This document shows positions 1 to 7,360 of a stretch of 14,983 nucleotides of DNA, piece after piece (position 1 is the stretch's first letter; each line of letters starts with the position of its first letter). Made by a program: the position numbers and the translations under genes. The DNA comes from Sulfuricella sp. (GTDB lineage Bacteria > Pseudomonadota > Gammaproteobacteria > Burkholderiales > Sulfuricellaceae), in contig JAIOJM010000002.1 in the NCBI GenBank assembly GCA_019911785.1, forward strand, positions 1-14,983, read 5' to 3'. The notes under the pieces were generated by a model. It had not been told where the DNA came from and ran no database searches. It saw only the letters and a program-made list of their open reading frames with translations.

Positions 1-482
1 GGGCGGGGCATGCCTTTTCCGGTGCATTGAAAATGGTGGGCGACGAGATGCCGGAGCCGGTGGCGGGTGAATTCCGTATCACCTTCGACGAACTCAATTA
101 TGGCATCAGCCTTCAGGATGCGTTGCAAAATATGGCCACCCGTGTGCCTAGCGATGATCTGCGCTACTTTGTCATTGCGGTGCTGATCCAGCGTGAAACC
201 GGGGGCAATCTGACTGAACTGCTGGACAGCATCAGCGCGCTGATCCGTGCCCGCCTGAAGCTGATGGGAACGATCCGCGTGCTCTCTGCCGAAGGCCGTT
301 TGTCGGCGTGGATCTTGGGGCTACTGCCTTTCATCATGGCCGTGGTCCTCAATATCATCAACCCCAAATTCATGAGCGTACTCTGGATTGATCCAACTGG
401 CCTGAAAGTGGTATGGATCATGTTGGTGATGATGGTGGTCGGCGTTTTCTGGATGCGGCGTGTAATCCGGATTCACGTATGA
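1..482 (+). CDS. tadB: Tad pilus inner-membrane platform protein TadB (3' part)
   Basis: Inner-membrane platform protein of the Tad/Flp type IVc pilus machine. It belongs to the GspF/T2SSF family and pairs with TadC to couple the TadA ATPase to pilin assembly. The reading frame is open from the first full codon at position 3, so the gene starts upstream of the window; the ATG at 27 is internal. About 159 residues are visible. They contain the cytoplasmic helical T2SSF segment with the family-typical stretch ETGGNLTELLDSIS, followed by two hydrophobic helices (around WILGLLPFIMAVVLNII and VVWIMLVMMVVGVFWM) and a short basic tail, which is the usual TadB C-terminus. The stop is 28 bp before tadC, so the two are probably co-transcribed. 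The TadB rather than TadC assignment rests on gene order and on this C-terminal layout. Confidence 0.9.
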   Translation, partial: AGHAFSGALKMVGDEMPEPVAGEFRITFDELNYGISLQDALQNMATRVPSDDLRYFVIAVLIQRETGGNLTELLDSISALIRARLKLMGTIRVLSAEGRLSAWILGLLPFIMAVVLNIINPKFMSVLWIDPTGLKVVWIMLVMMVVGVFWMRRVIRIHV

Positions 483-510
483 ACCCGGATCTTTATTGGG
501 TGGAAAAGTC

Positions 511-1470
511 ATGAGTACAACTCAGCTCGTTTATTTGTTGGTGGTTTTCGTGGCGGTGTTCGGGGTTGCCTTGGCCGTCCTGCTGCAGTTGGGCGCGCGC
601 CCGGTTCTGAAACGACTGGAGGGGGTCGCGGTGGACCATCCGGAATTACCGCAACAAGCGGCACCGGCCTGGGTCCAGCGGGTAGTCAAGCTGAGTGGCC
701 CACTCGCCAAGATTGCCTTGCCGCAGGAAGGGTGGGAAAACTCCAACCTGCGCATTCGTTTCATGAATGCGGGCTATCGTTATCCTACGGCGCCGGTATT
801 GTTTTTCGCCGCCAAGACCCTGCTGGCTTTAGTTTTGCCAGGGCTGCTGGTGCTTTATTTTGGCATTTTCGGAGGGCAGGAAACCAAGCCGATTATGGTG
901 CTTTCCTCGCTTGTCGCGACCGCTGCGCTGGGCTATTTCTTGCCGAATGCCTGGTTGAATTGGCGTATCAGCAACCGGCAGCGGGAAATTTTCGAGAGTT
1001 TCCCCGATGCCCTGGATCTCATGACGGTGTGTGTGGAAGCGGGGTTGGCGCTGGATGCCGCTCTTACCAGGGTGGGCGAGGAAATGCGGCTAAAAAGCAT
1101 CACCCTGGCGGAAGAGTTGCATCTGGTCAGCCTGGAAATGCGCGCCGGCAGCAGCCGGGAAAGGGCATTGCGCAACCTGGCCTTGCGCACGGGGGTGGAA
1201 GAAATAGACTCGCTGGTGGCTTTGCTGGTGCAGTCTGACCGTTTTGGTACTAGCGTGGCGGACTCCCTGCGGGTCCATTCCGAAGGCTTGCGTACCAAAC
1301 GCCGCTTGCGAGCAGAAGAGGCGGCCGCCAAGATTCCAGTGAAGCTGCTGTTTCCTTTGATGTTTTGTATTTTTCCAGCATTGATGCTGGTGCTGCTCGG
1401 ACCACCCTTTATCACCGTGTTCCGTGTGCTGTTCCCGGTACTGACCGGTGGGGCACAGACGCTACCATAG
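511..1470 (+). CDS. tadC: Tad pilus inner-membrane platform protein TadC
   Basis: Second GspF/T2SSF-type platform protein of the Tad pilus machine, located in the inner membrane and presumed to form a complex with TadB. The start chosen is ATG 511, with GGTGG at 499-503 seven bases upstream. A TTG at 496 in the same frame would add only five residues and is less likely. The product is 319 residues, a normal TadC length. Hydrophobic segments lie near residues 6-27, 96-118, 128-146 and 278-300. Between the third and fourth is the cytoplasmic T2SSF domain with the typical sequence FPDALDLMTVCVEAGLALDAAL and, further on, LLVQSDRFGTSVADSLRVHS. It lies 28 bp after tadB and 22 bp before the TPR lipoprotein gene, consistent with one operon. 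Confidence 0.93.
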   Translation: MSTTQLVYLLVVFVAVFGVALAVLLQLGARPVLKRLEGVAVDHPELPQQAAPAWVQRVVKLSGPLAKIALPQEGWENSNLRIRFMNAGYRYPTAPVLFFAAKTLLALVLPGLLVLYFGIFGGQETKPIMVLSSLVATAALGYFLPNAWLNWRISNRQREIFESFPDALDLMTVCVEAGLALDAALTRVGEEMRLKSITLAEELHLVSLEMRAGSSRERALRNLALRTGVEEIDSLVALLVQSDRFGTSVADSLRVHSEGLRTKRRLRAEEAAAKIPVKLLFPLMFCIFPALMLVLLGPPFITVFRVLFPVLTGGAQTLP

Positions 1471-1492
1471 GATTTCCAAAAGGAGCTAAGCC

Positions 1493-2665
1493 ATGAAAAC
1501 CGGTTACATGATTCTATCAGCGGCTTCCATTATTCCTCTTCTGAGCAGTTGCGCGTCTTATCAGAAGACTGCCGACAGCGAGGCGTGGAGCATCAAGCCG
1601 GCATTCAATGTCCGGCACTCCACCGAGACGCCGGATGCCTATTACCAGTTGGGCCGCTATTACCAGGGGCAGAATCGCCATGAGCTGGCGATAGAGGCCT
1701 ACCAGAAGGCGCTGGCCATCGATGGCACGTTTGCCGAGGCGCGCAACGGGCTGGGTGTGAACTATGCCATGCAGGGCAGGCAGCAGGAGGCGCTTGAGCA
1801 GTTCAGGCTGGCCGTGCAGCAGGCGCCGAATGCCGCCCATATCCACAACAATCTGGGCTATGCCCTGTATCTGAGCGGGTCTTACGCCGAGGCGGCAAGC
1901 GCGCTGGAACGGGCAGTTGCCCTGGAGCCCGCCAACCAGGCGGCGCATACCAACCTGGCGCTGGCGCTGGGCAAGGCGGGCGACAGGGGGAAGGCCGTGC
2001 AGGTCATGGCCCAGGCAGCCAGCCCACAACCTGCCGAGAATGTGCCACCGGTGGCTCAGGAAGCGCAGCAGGCGCTGGCGTTGCCGAAGGACTGGGGCGT
2101 GATCACGCAGGCTGCGCGGAAGCCGGTTCCACAAGTGGAAAGCCGCATCCAAGCCGTACAGGTTGAACCCAACGTGTACGAACTGCGCGAGCGGGCGGAT
2201 GTGCAAGTAGTGTCCGCTGCCAGGCCGCAACAGCAGGCATCCGTGCAGCCGAAGGAGCGGGACAGGGTTGCAGCACAGGCTGCCCAGCCGGTGTCCAAGG
2301 TAGTTAAAGCAGCCCCGGCTGCCAGGCCGTACCGGATCGAAGTTTCCAATGGCAACGGTGTGACGGGCATGGCAAGAAAGGTGGCGGGCTTCCTCGGCGG
2401 GGAAGGTTATTCCAGGGCGCGCCTGACCAACCAAAAACCTTTCCAGGTGACTTCGTCGCAGGTGCTATATCGCTCTGGCTATCGGGAACAGGCGCAGTCG
2501 CTGGTTTCGACCTTGCCCGGGAAACCCGGCATTGCTCAGGCCGATAATCTGCGCGGGGACATCACCATCAGAGTCGTGCTGGGCAAGGATGTAGCGGGCA
2601 ACGTGGCTTATTTCGAGCGCAGTCAGGGCAAGATTCGCCTGGTGCGCCACGGATCGGATTCCTGA
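1493..2665 (+). CDS. TPR lipoprotein with LytR_C-like C-terminal domain, TadD position
   Basis: Predicted lipoprotein of 390 residues, probably an assembly or pilotin-like factor of the Tad pilus, from its position after tadBC. The signal peptide ends in a lipobox (LLSSC) with the lipidated cysteine at C20. Ala follows at +2, so outer-membrane sorting is expected. Three TPR units fall at about residues 48-80, 81-114 and 115-148, with a degenerate fourth after that. Residues about 175-279 are a low-complexity Gln/Ala/Val/Pro linker. Residues about 280-366 (starting RIEVSNGNGVTGMARKVAGF) resemble the LytR_C domain often found in cell-envelope proteins. A strong ribosome binding site, AAAGGAG, precedes the ATG by about 7 bases. 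TadD proteins are TPR lipoproteins, but the LytR_C-like tail is additional, so I give no symbol. A terminator-like hairpin follows. Confidence 0.82.
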   Translation: MKTGYMILSAASIIPLLSSCASYQKTADSEAWSIKPAFNVRHSTETPDAYYQLGRYYQGQNRHELAIEAYQKALAIDGTFAEARNGLGVNYAMQGRQQEALEQFRLAVQQAPNAAHIHNNLGYALYLSGSYAEAASALERAVALEPANQAAHTNLALALGKAGDRGKAVQVMAQAASPQPAENVPPVAQEAQQALALPKDWGVITQAARKPVPQVESRIQAVQVEPNVYELRERADVQVVSAARPQQQASVQPKERDRVAAQAAQPVSKVVKAAPAARPYRIEVSNGNGVTGMARKVAGFLGGEGYSRARLTNQKPFQVTSSQVLYRSGYREQAQSLVSTLPGKPGIAQADNLRGDITIRVVLGKDVAGNVAYFERSQGKIRLVRHGSDS

Positions 2666-2699
2666 GGCGACTCTCGCAATTTCACACCCTCTCCCCAAC

Positions 2700-2727
2700 C
2701 CTCCCCCATCAAGCATCAAGGGGGAGG
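2700..2727. repeat. C-rich/G-rich inverted repeat after the Tad operon
   Basis: CCTCCCCC at 2700-2707 is exactly complementary to GGGGGAGG at 2720-2727, leaving a 12-base loop that carries a short direct repeat (ATCAAGC/ATCAAGG). It could form a hairpin in the 3' end of the Tad transcript just before the terminator-like hairpin. It has no U-tract of its own. It looks like a dispersed intergenic element, but only one copy is visible here. Confidence 0.6.
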
Positions 2728-2732
2728 AAGCG

Positions 2733-2764
2733 AAAACCGGGGAATCACCCATCCCCCGGTTTTT
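2733..2764. terminator. Bidirectional Rho-independent terminator between convergent genes
   Basis: AAAACCGGGG (2733-2742) pairs with CCCCGGTTTT (2754-2763) across an 11-base loop. On the + strand the stem is followed by a T-rich run reaching 2764. On the - strand, the hairpin begins right after the aminopeptidase stop codon (2765-2767) and ends in TTTT. The A-stem-T symmetry lets the same hairpin terminate both the Tad operon and the convergent peptidase gene. Termination is inferred from structure only. Confidence 0.8.
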
Positions 2765-4216
2765 CTATTTCAAACCACGCAGCAGCGCCATCCCCCAGCC
2801 CACGCCGAACCCGTTGACATCCGACGCTACCGCGCCCAAGCCACCCTTGCAGTTGCTGGCGGAAAGATCGACGTGCAGCCACGCTGCGTCCTCGATGAAA
2901 CGCATCAGGAAACGCGCCGCCAGGATATGGTCGGCCTCGCCCTCCATGGAACACTGCTTGATGTCGGCGATCTGGCTTTCCAGTCCTTCTTCGTAGTCCG
3001 CGTCGAGCGGGAAGGCGCATACCCGTTCGCCGGAAATTTTCCCTGCCGCCAGCGCCTGCTCGACCAACTTTTCACGGTTGGAAAAGATGCCGCTGTAACG
3101 CGCGCCCAGCGAGGTCGCCATGCTGCCGGTGAGGGTGGCGAAATCGACGATCAGGTCGGGCTTCTCGCGCGCCGCCATGGTCAGGGTATCAGCCAGCACC
3201 ATGCGCCCTTCGGCGTCGGTGTGGATGATTTCTATGGTGGTGCCGTTGAGTGCGGTCACCACATCGTTCTGCTTGTAAGCCTTGGGGCTGATGTGGTTCT
3301 GCGCCAAGGCCAGCCAACAGTCGATGTTGAGCGGGAGACTGGCGCGAGTGGCGGCCAGCAGGATGCCCAGGCTGACCGCGGAGCCATTCATGTCTTCGTG
3401 CATGCCGTGCATGTAGCGGGCAGGCTTGAGGTTGTGGCCCCCGGTATCGAAGCAGATGCCCTTGCCGACCAGGGCGATGGTTTTCCTGGCTTCGGGATGG
3501 CGATAGCGCAGGTGAACGATGGCGGCATCGTCCTCGCTGCTGCCCTGGGCCACGGCAACGAATGCCCCCGCCCCGATCTTGCGCAGCTTCTTCATGTCGT
3601 ATTCGGCGCATTTCCAGCCATTCTCCCTGGCCAGCTTGCGGATGCGTTCGCGGTAAAGGCCCGGGGTCAGCTCGTTGGCGGGCAGCATGGTCAGTCCCCG
3701 TGCCAGTTCATTGCCTTCGGCCAGTCCGCGCAACAGGATGAAGTCGTCTTCGGCTTTGTAACCGAACAGGGCAATTTTTTGCAGCGGGCGGCTTTCGTCC
3801 TTTTTCTTGCGCTGCGGCAGCACGGCGCCGTTGACCAGTGCCGCATAGATTGCCGCTTCAGCTGCCAGGCGGCGTTCCTCCGCGCCGCCGAAGACGGCGA
3901 TGGTCACTTCCTTGGGGTGCTCGCCCAGCAATGGCTTTAGCGCCTTGCGCATCAGCGTGTGCCGCTCGAATGTCGTCTGCCCGGCATCCAGCATCACCCA
4001 CACGGCCAGCGCGCCCGGTTCCAGGTCGCCGCTCAGTGGCGTCTTGGCCAGCTCTTCCGGCTTCATATGGCGGCGCGCCAGGCGCGCCCGCAGGGTGTCG
4101 ACTCCGGGCAGGGTCACGGCAAGGCTTTTCGCCTTCGGCATGACGAACAGCACATGGGATGCCTTGGCAAGGGCATTGTCCGTCACCGGAGATGGGTTTT
4201 GCACAATTTTGATCAT
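2765..4216 (-). CDS. M17-family leucyl aminopeptidase
   Basis: Cytosolic two-metal aminopeptidase that removes N-terminal residues from peptides (peptidase family M17, PepA/PepB type). The start is ATG 4216 with GGAG six bases upstream. The frame extends 14 codons further, but those lie inside a REP-like repeat. The product is 483 residues; E. coli PepA has 503. The expected active-site set is present: K252, D257, D275, D334 and E336 as metal ligands, and K264 and R338 as catalytic residues. Each sits exactly 18 positions before its E. coli PepA counterpart, so the core is collinear. The hallmark octapeptide is altered: HTDAEGRM instead of NTDAEGRL. The loop after the first ligands (GGHNLKPARYMHGMHEDMNG) also differs from classical PepA. 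It is probably active, but from a divergent subgroup, so no symbol is assigned. A terminator-like hairpin abuts the stop codon. Confidence 0.9.
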   Translation of the reverse strand: MIKIVQNPSPVTDNALAKASHVLFVMPKAKSLAVTLPGVDTLRARLARRHMKPEELAKTPLSGDLEPGALAVWVMLDAGQTTFERHTLMRKALKPLLGEHPKEVTIAVFGGAEERRLAAEAAIYAALVNGAVLPQRKKKDESRPLQKIALFGYKAEDDFILLRGLAEGNELARGLTMLPANELTPGLYRERIRKLARENGWKCAEYDMKKLRKIGAGAFVAVAQGSSEDDAAIVHLRYRHPEARKTIALVGKGICFDTGGHNLKPARYMHGMHEDMNGSAVSLGILLAATRASLPLNIDCWLALAQNHISPKAYKQNDVVTALNGTTIEIIHTDAEGRMVLADTLTMAAREKPDLIVDFATLTGSMATSLGARYSGIFSNREKLVEQALAAGKISGERVCAFPLDADYEEGLESQIADIKQCSMEGEADHILAARFLMRFIEDAAWLHVDLSASNCKGGLGAVASDVNGFGVGWGMALLRGLK

Positions 4217-4230
4217 GATTCGCTCCGAAT

Positions 4231-4280
4231 GTAGGGGCGAATTCATTCGCCCAACCAAGGCCGAATGAATTCGGCCCTAC
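4231..4280. repeat. GTAG-headed REP-like inverted doublet, GAATTCATTC family
   Basis: Two GTAGGG-headed units face each other. The left unit (GTAGGG followed by GCGAATTCATTCGC) starts at 4231. The right unit, read on the - strand from 4280, is GTAGGG followed by CCGAATTCATTCGG. Each unit can fold by itself (stem GCGAAT/ATTCGC or CCGAAT/ATTCGG), and the outermost pair has switched from G-C to C-G between them. The element ends only 14 bases before the aminopeptidase start and 4 bases from its ribosome binding site, so it is in that gene's 5' leader. Confidence 0.75.
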
Positions 4281-4345
4281 GCACATTATCGCCGCAATTG
4301 ATCTATACAATAAACCCGGATAATCCATTTGAGCCAAAACACCAC

Positions 4346-4440
4346 TGTAGGAGCGCCGCCCTCGCCGCGATCAGCCCAGATCAATCGCCGTGATCGGCCC
4401 GATCAGCCACCGCAATCGGCCCGAGGGCGGGCCTCCTACA
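4346..4440. repeat. REP doublet A, TGTAGGAG family, long spacer
   Basis: TGTAGGAG at 4346 and its complement CTCCTACA ending at 4440 bound a 95-bp inverted doublet. The left unit has stem GCGCCG/CGCCGC around loop CCCT, with one C-C mismatch. The right unit, read from the - strand, has stem GGCCCG/CGGGCC around the same CCCT loop, perfectly paired. The spacer is longer than in the other doublets and contains an odd-length palindrome, TGATCGGCCCGATCA (single unpaired centre). The head-plus-hairpin layout is that of REP sequences mobilised by RAYT (TnpA-REP) proteins in other bacteria. No RAYT gene is present in the window. Confidence 0.75.
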
Positions 4441-4473
4441 ACACGGCAACCACACACCGGCGTCTCGTCCCCC

Positions 4474-4533
4474 TGTAGGAGCGGCGCCCTCGCCGCGATT
4501 ATCCGCATTCGCGCCGAGGGCGGCGCTCCTACA
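4474..4533. repeat. REP doublet B, TGTAGGAG family, 60 bp
   Basis: A 60-bp inverted doublet with TGTAGGAG at 4474 and CTCCTACA ending at 4533. The left unit folds as GCGGCG-CCCT-CGCCGC. The right unit, read on the - strand, folds as GCGCCG-CCCT-CGGCGC. The fourth base pair of the stem is G-C in one and C-G in the other, so pairing within each unit is kept while pairing between the units is lost at that position. It sits about 160 bp upstream of aceE and 44 bp before the putative -35 box. Confidence 0.78.
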
Positions 4534-4576
4534 TGCACAAGCATTCCAATGGATAATCTGAGATAAAAAATATTGA

Positions 4577-4605
4577 TTCACTTTCCAGCCCGGGTAAAAG
4601 ATAAT
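4577..4605 (+). promoter_or_regulatory. Putative sigma70-type promoter of the pdh operon
   Basis: TTCACT (4577-4582, 4 of 6 to consensus) and GATAAT (4600-4605, 5 of 6) are separated by 17 bases in an AT-rich stretch directly upstream of aceE. Transcription would start near 4612 and leave a leader of about 84 bases. A weaker alternative is TTGAAA (4621-4626) with TATAAG (4642-4647), but its spacer is only 15 bases. This is prediction by eye only. Confidence 0.4.
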
Positions 4606-4695
4606 ACGCTATTGCCCAAGTTGAAAAATCCCAAGAAAAACTATAAGACTTACGGATAGTAAAAAAATTATGCTGTTTATTCAGGAGATTACATA

Positions 4696-7353
4696 ATGTC
4701 AGAAATTCAGGACATCGATCAGCAGGAAACGCAGGAGTGGCTGGAAGCCCTCGATGCGGTGCTGGAACGTGAAGGCGCGGAGCGCGCCCACTTTCTGCTG
4801 GAAAAACTGACCGAAAAGGCCCGCCGTTCCGGCGCGCACCTGCCTTTTTCCGCCAACACGGCTTACCTGAACACCATCCCGGTCAGCCAGGAAGACCGCT
4901 GCCCCGGCGACCTCGCCATGGAGCGCCGCATCCGTGCCTTTATCCGCTGGAACGCCATCGCCACGGTGATGCGCGCCAACAAGCAAAGCCCCGGCGTCGG
5001 CGGCCATATCGCCAGTTACCAGTCCGCGGCCACGCTTTACGAAGTCGGCTTCAACCATTTCTTCCGCGCCCCGACGGAAGACCACGGCGGCGATCTGCTG
5101 TACATCCAGGGCCACCTCTCCCCCGGCATTTACGCCCGCGCCTTCCTCGAAGGCCGGATCACTGAAGACCAGCTCCTCAACTTCCGTCAGGAAGTGGGCG
5201 GCAAGGGTCTGCCCTCCTACCCGCATCCCTGGCTGATGCCGGATTTCTGGCAGTTCCCCACGGTTTCGATGGGGCTGGGGCCGCTCACGGCGATCTATCA
5301 GGCACGCTTCATGAAGTATCTGCAGGACCGTGGCCTGGTCAAGACCGAGGGCCGCAAGGTGTGGGCTTTTCTCGGCGACGGCGAAACCGACGAGCCGGAA
5401 TCGATGGGCGCGATTTCCCTGGCCTCGCGCGAGAAACTCGACAACCTGGTGTTCGTCATCAACTGCAACCTGCAGCGGCTGGACGGCCCGGTGCGCGGCA
5501 ATGGCAAGATCATCCAGGAGCTGGAAGCGGATTTCCGCGGCGCCGGCTGGAACGTGATCAAGGTGGTCTGGGGCCGCCACTGGGACTCGCTCCTGGCGAT
5601 GGACAAGAAAGGCCTGCTCAGGAAACGCATGGAAGAATGCGTCGACGGCGACTACCAGAACTACAAATCCAAGGACGGCGCCTACGTGCGCCAGCATTTC
5701 TTCGGCAAGTATCCCGAGCTGCTGGAAATGGTCGCCAACATGTCGGACGAAGACATCTGGCGCCTCAACCGCGGCGGTCACGATCCGCTCAAGGTCTACG
5801 CAGCCTACTCTGCGGCGATGCAGCACAAGGGGCAACCGACCGTGATCCTGGCGAAGACGGTCAAGGGCTACGGCATGGGCGAATCCGGCGAAGGCCAGAA
5901 CATCACCCACCAGGCGAAGAAGATGTCCGAAGCGTCGCTCAGGCAGTTCCGCGACCGCTTCAACCTCCCCTTTTCCGACGAAAAGCTGCACGAAATGCCG
6001 TTCTACAAGCCGGCCGAAAACAGCCCGGAAATGCAGTACCTGCGCGAGCGCCGCATGGCGCTGGGCGGCTACCTGCCGGCGCGGCGCAAGGCCGCCGAGG
6101 CGCTGGCCGTGCCCGACCTTTCCGCCTTCGAAAGCCAGCTCGCCGGCACCGGCGACCGCGAGGTTTCCACCACCATGGCCTTCGTGCGGGTGCTTTCCAC
6201 CCTGCTCAAGGACAAGGCCATCGGCAAGCTGATCGTGCCGATCATTCCGGACGAGGCGCGCACCTTCGGCATGGAAGGGATGTTCCGCCAGCTCGGCATC
6301 TACTCCTCGGTCGGCCAGCTCTACGAGCCGCAGGATGCCGACCAGGTGATGTACTACAAGGAGGACAAGAACGGGCAGATCCTGGAAGAAGGCATCAACG
6401 AGGCCGGCGCCTTCTCCTCCTGGCTGGCTGCGGGCACCAGCTACAGCAACCATGGCCAGGCCATGATCCCGTTCTATACCTTCTACTCGATGTTCGGCTT
6501 CCAGCGCATCGGCGACCTCGCCTGGGCGGCGGGCGACGCCCGCGCTCGCGGCTTCCTGATGGGCGGCACGGCGGGCCGCACCACCCTGAACGGCGAAGGC
6601 CTGCAGCATGAGGACGGCCACAGCCACATCCTGGCCTCGACCATCCCCAACTGCGTCTCCTACGACCCGACCTATGCCTACGAACTGGCGGTGATCATCC
6701 AGGACGGCCTGCGCCGGATGTACAAGGATCAGGAAAGCGTCTACTACTACATCACCATCATGAACGAAAATTACGTTCATCCGCCGATGCCCAAGGGCGC
6801 CGAGGAAGGCATCCTGAAGGGGATGTATTTGCTCAAGCGCGGCGCACCGAGGAAGAAGATGAAGGTGCAGCTGCTGGGCTCCGGCACCATACTGCGCGAG
6901 GTGATCGCGGCAGCCGACCTGCTGGAAGCCGATTTCGGCGTGTCCGCCGACATCTGGAGCGTCACCAGCTTCAACGAGCTGCGCCGCGAGGGCCTCGACG
7001 TTCAGCGCTGGAACATGCTCCACCCGGAGCACACCCAGCGCTCGACCTACGTCGAGAAATGCCTGAAGGACGGCTCCGGCCCGGTCATTGCTTCCACCGA
7101 CCACATGAAGGCCTACGCCGACCAGATCCGCACCTTCGTGCCGCGCCACTACGTCACGCTCGGCACCGACGGTTTCGGCCGCAGCGACAGCCGCGAAAAC
7201 CTGCGCAGCTTCTTCGAAGTCGACCGCTACCATGTCGTGGTGGCCGCACTCAAGGCGCTGGCCGACGAGGGCGTGATCCCCGCCGCAAAGGTGGCCGAAG
7301 CGATCGCCAAATACGGCATCGACCCGAACAAACCGAATCCAGTGACGGTGTAA
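4696..7353 (+). CDS. aceE: Pyruvate dehydrogenase E1 component (homodimeric)
   Basis: Thiamine-diphosphate-dependent E1 of the pyruvate dehydrogenase complex. It decarboxylates pyruvate and reductively acetylates the lipoyl group of AceF, in the cytosol. It is 885 residues, against 887 in E. coli, and aligns almost end to end. The thiamine-diphosphate motif begins GDGETDEPES (G227, D228, G229) and ends NCN (N258). Active-site histidines match the E. coli enzyme with a constant offset of two: H104, H140, H405 (in NITHQAKK) and H638 (in GLQHEDGHSH). The ATG at 4696 has AGGAG at 4683-4687, eight bases upstream. First gene of aceE-aceF-lpdA; the 103-bp gap to aceF carries a long palindrome. Probably transcribed from the promoter near 4577-4605. 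Confidence 0.98.
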   Translation: MSEIQDIDQQETQEWLEALDAVLEREGAERAHFLLEKLTEKARRSGAHLPFSANTAYLNTIPVSQEDRCPGDLAMERRIRAFIRWNAIATVMRANKQSPGVGGHIASYQSAATLYEVGFNHFFRAPTEDHGGDLLYIQGHLSPGIYARAFLEGRITEDQLLNFRQEVGGKGLPSYPHPWLMPDFWQFPTVSMGLGPLTAIYQARFMKYLQDRGLVKTEGRKVWAFLGDGETDEPESMGAISLASREKLDNLVFVINCNLQRLDGPVRGNGKIIQELEADFRGAGWNVIKVVWGRHWDSLLAMDKKGLLRKRMEECVDGDYQNYKSKDGAYVRQHFFGKYPELLEMVANMSDEDIWRLNRGGHDPLKVYAAYSAAMQHKGQPTVILAKTVKGYGMGESGEGQNITHQAKKMSEASLRQFRDRFNLPFSDEKLHEMPFYKPAENSPEMQYLRERRMALGGYLPARRKAAEALAVPDLSAFESQLAGTGDREVSTTMAFVRVLSTLLKDKAIGKLIVPIIPDEARTFGMEGMFRQLGIYSSVGQLYEPQDADQVMYYKEDKNGQILEEGINEAGAFSSWLAAGTSYSNHGQAMIPFYTFYSMFGFQRIGDLAWAAGDARARGFLMGGTAGRTTLNGEGLQHEDGHSHILASTIPNCVSYDPTYAYELAVIIQDGLRRMYKDQESVYYYITIMNENYVHPPMPKGAEEGILKGMYLLKRGAPRKKMKVQLLGSGTILREVIAAADLLEADFGVSADIWSVTSFNELRREGLDVQRWNMLHPEHTQRSTYVEKCLKDGSGPVIASTDHMKAYADQIRTFVPRHYVTLGTDGFGRSDSRENLRSFFEVDRYHVVVAALKALADEGVIPAAKVAEAIAKYGIDPNKPNPVTV

Positions 7354-7360
7354 GGAAGGC

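Larger units (their letters stand above)
4217..4695. other. Gene-free divergent intergenic region, REP-rich then AT-rich
   Basis: This 479-bp gap between the divergent peptidase gene and aceE has no convincing gene. The first two thirds (4231-4533) hold three palindromic repeat elements, listed separately. The remainder (4534-4695) is clearly AT-rich compared with its neighbours and contains the likely aceE promoter and leader. Between the repeats, 4281-4345 has a minus-strand TATAGA (4302-4307) that could be a -10 box for the peptidase gene, but no good -35 box is seen. No PdhR-like palindrome of the E. coli type was found by eye. Confidence 0.7.

Noticed and set aside
4217..4258. Upstream start for the aminopeptidase
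   Set aside because: The additional 14 codons cover the REP-like element, while ATG 4216 has GGAG at proper spacing.
4346..4533. Possible CRISPR array
   Set aside because: The repeats are inverted pairs with differing stems and irregular spacing, not regular direct repeats with unique spacers; no cas gene is present.
4381..4581. Short - strand open frame through the REP cluster
   Set aside because: It consists mostly of the palindromic repeats, has no domain, and lacks a convincing ribosome binding site.
4699..7233. Long - strand open frame (about 844 codons) opposite aceE
   Set aside because: Antisense shadow of AceE in the same way; no ribosome binding site or recognisable domain.
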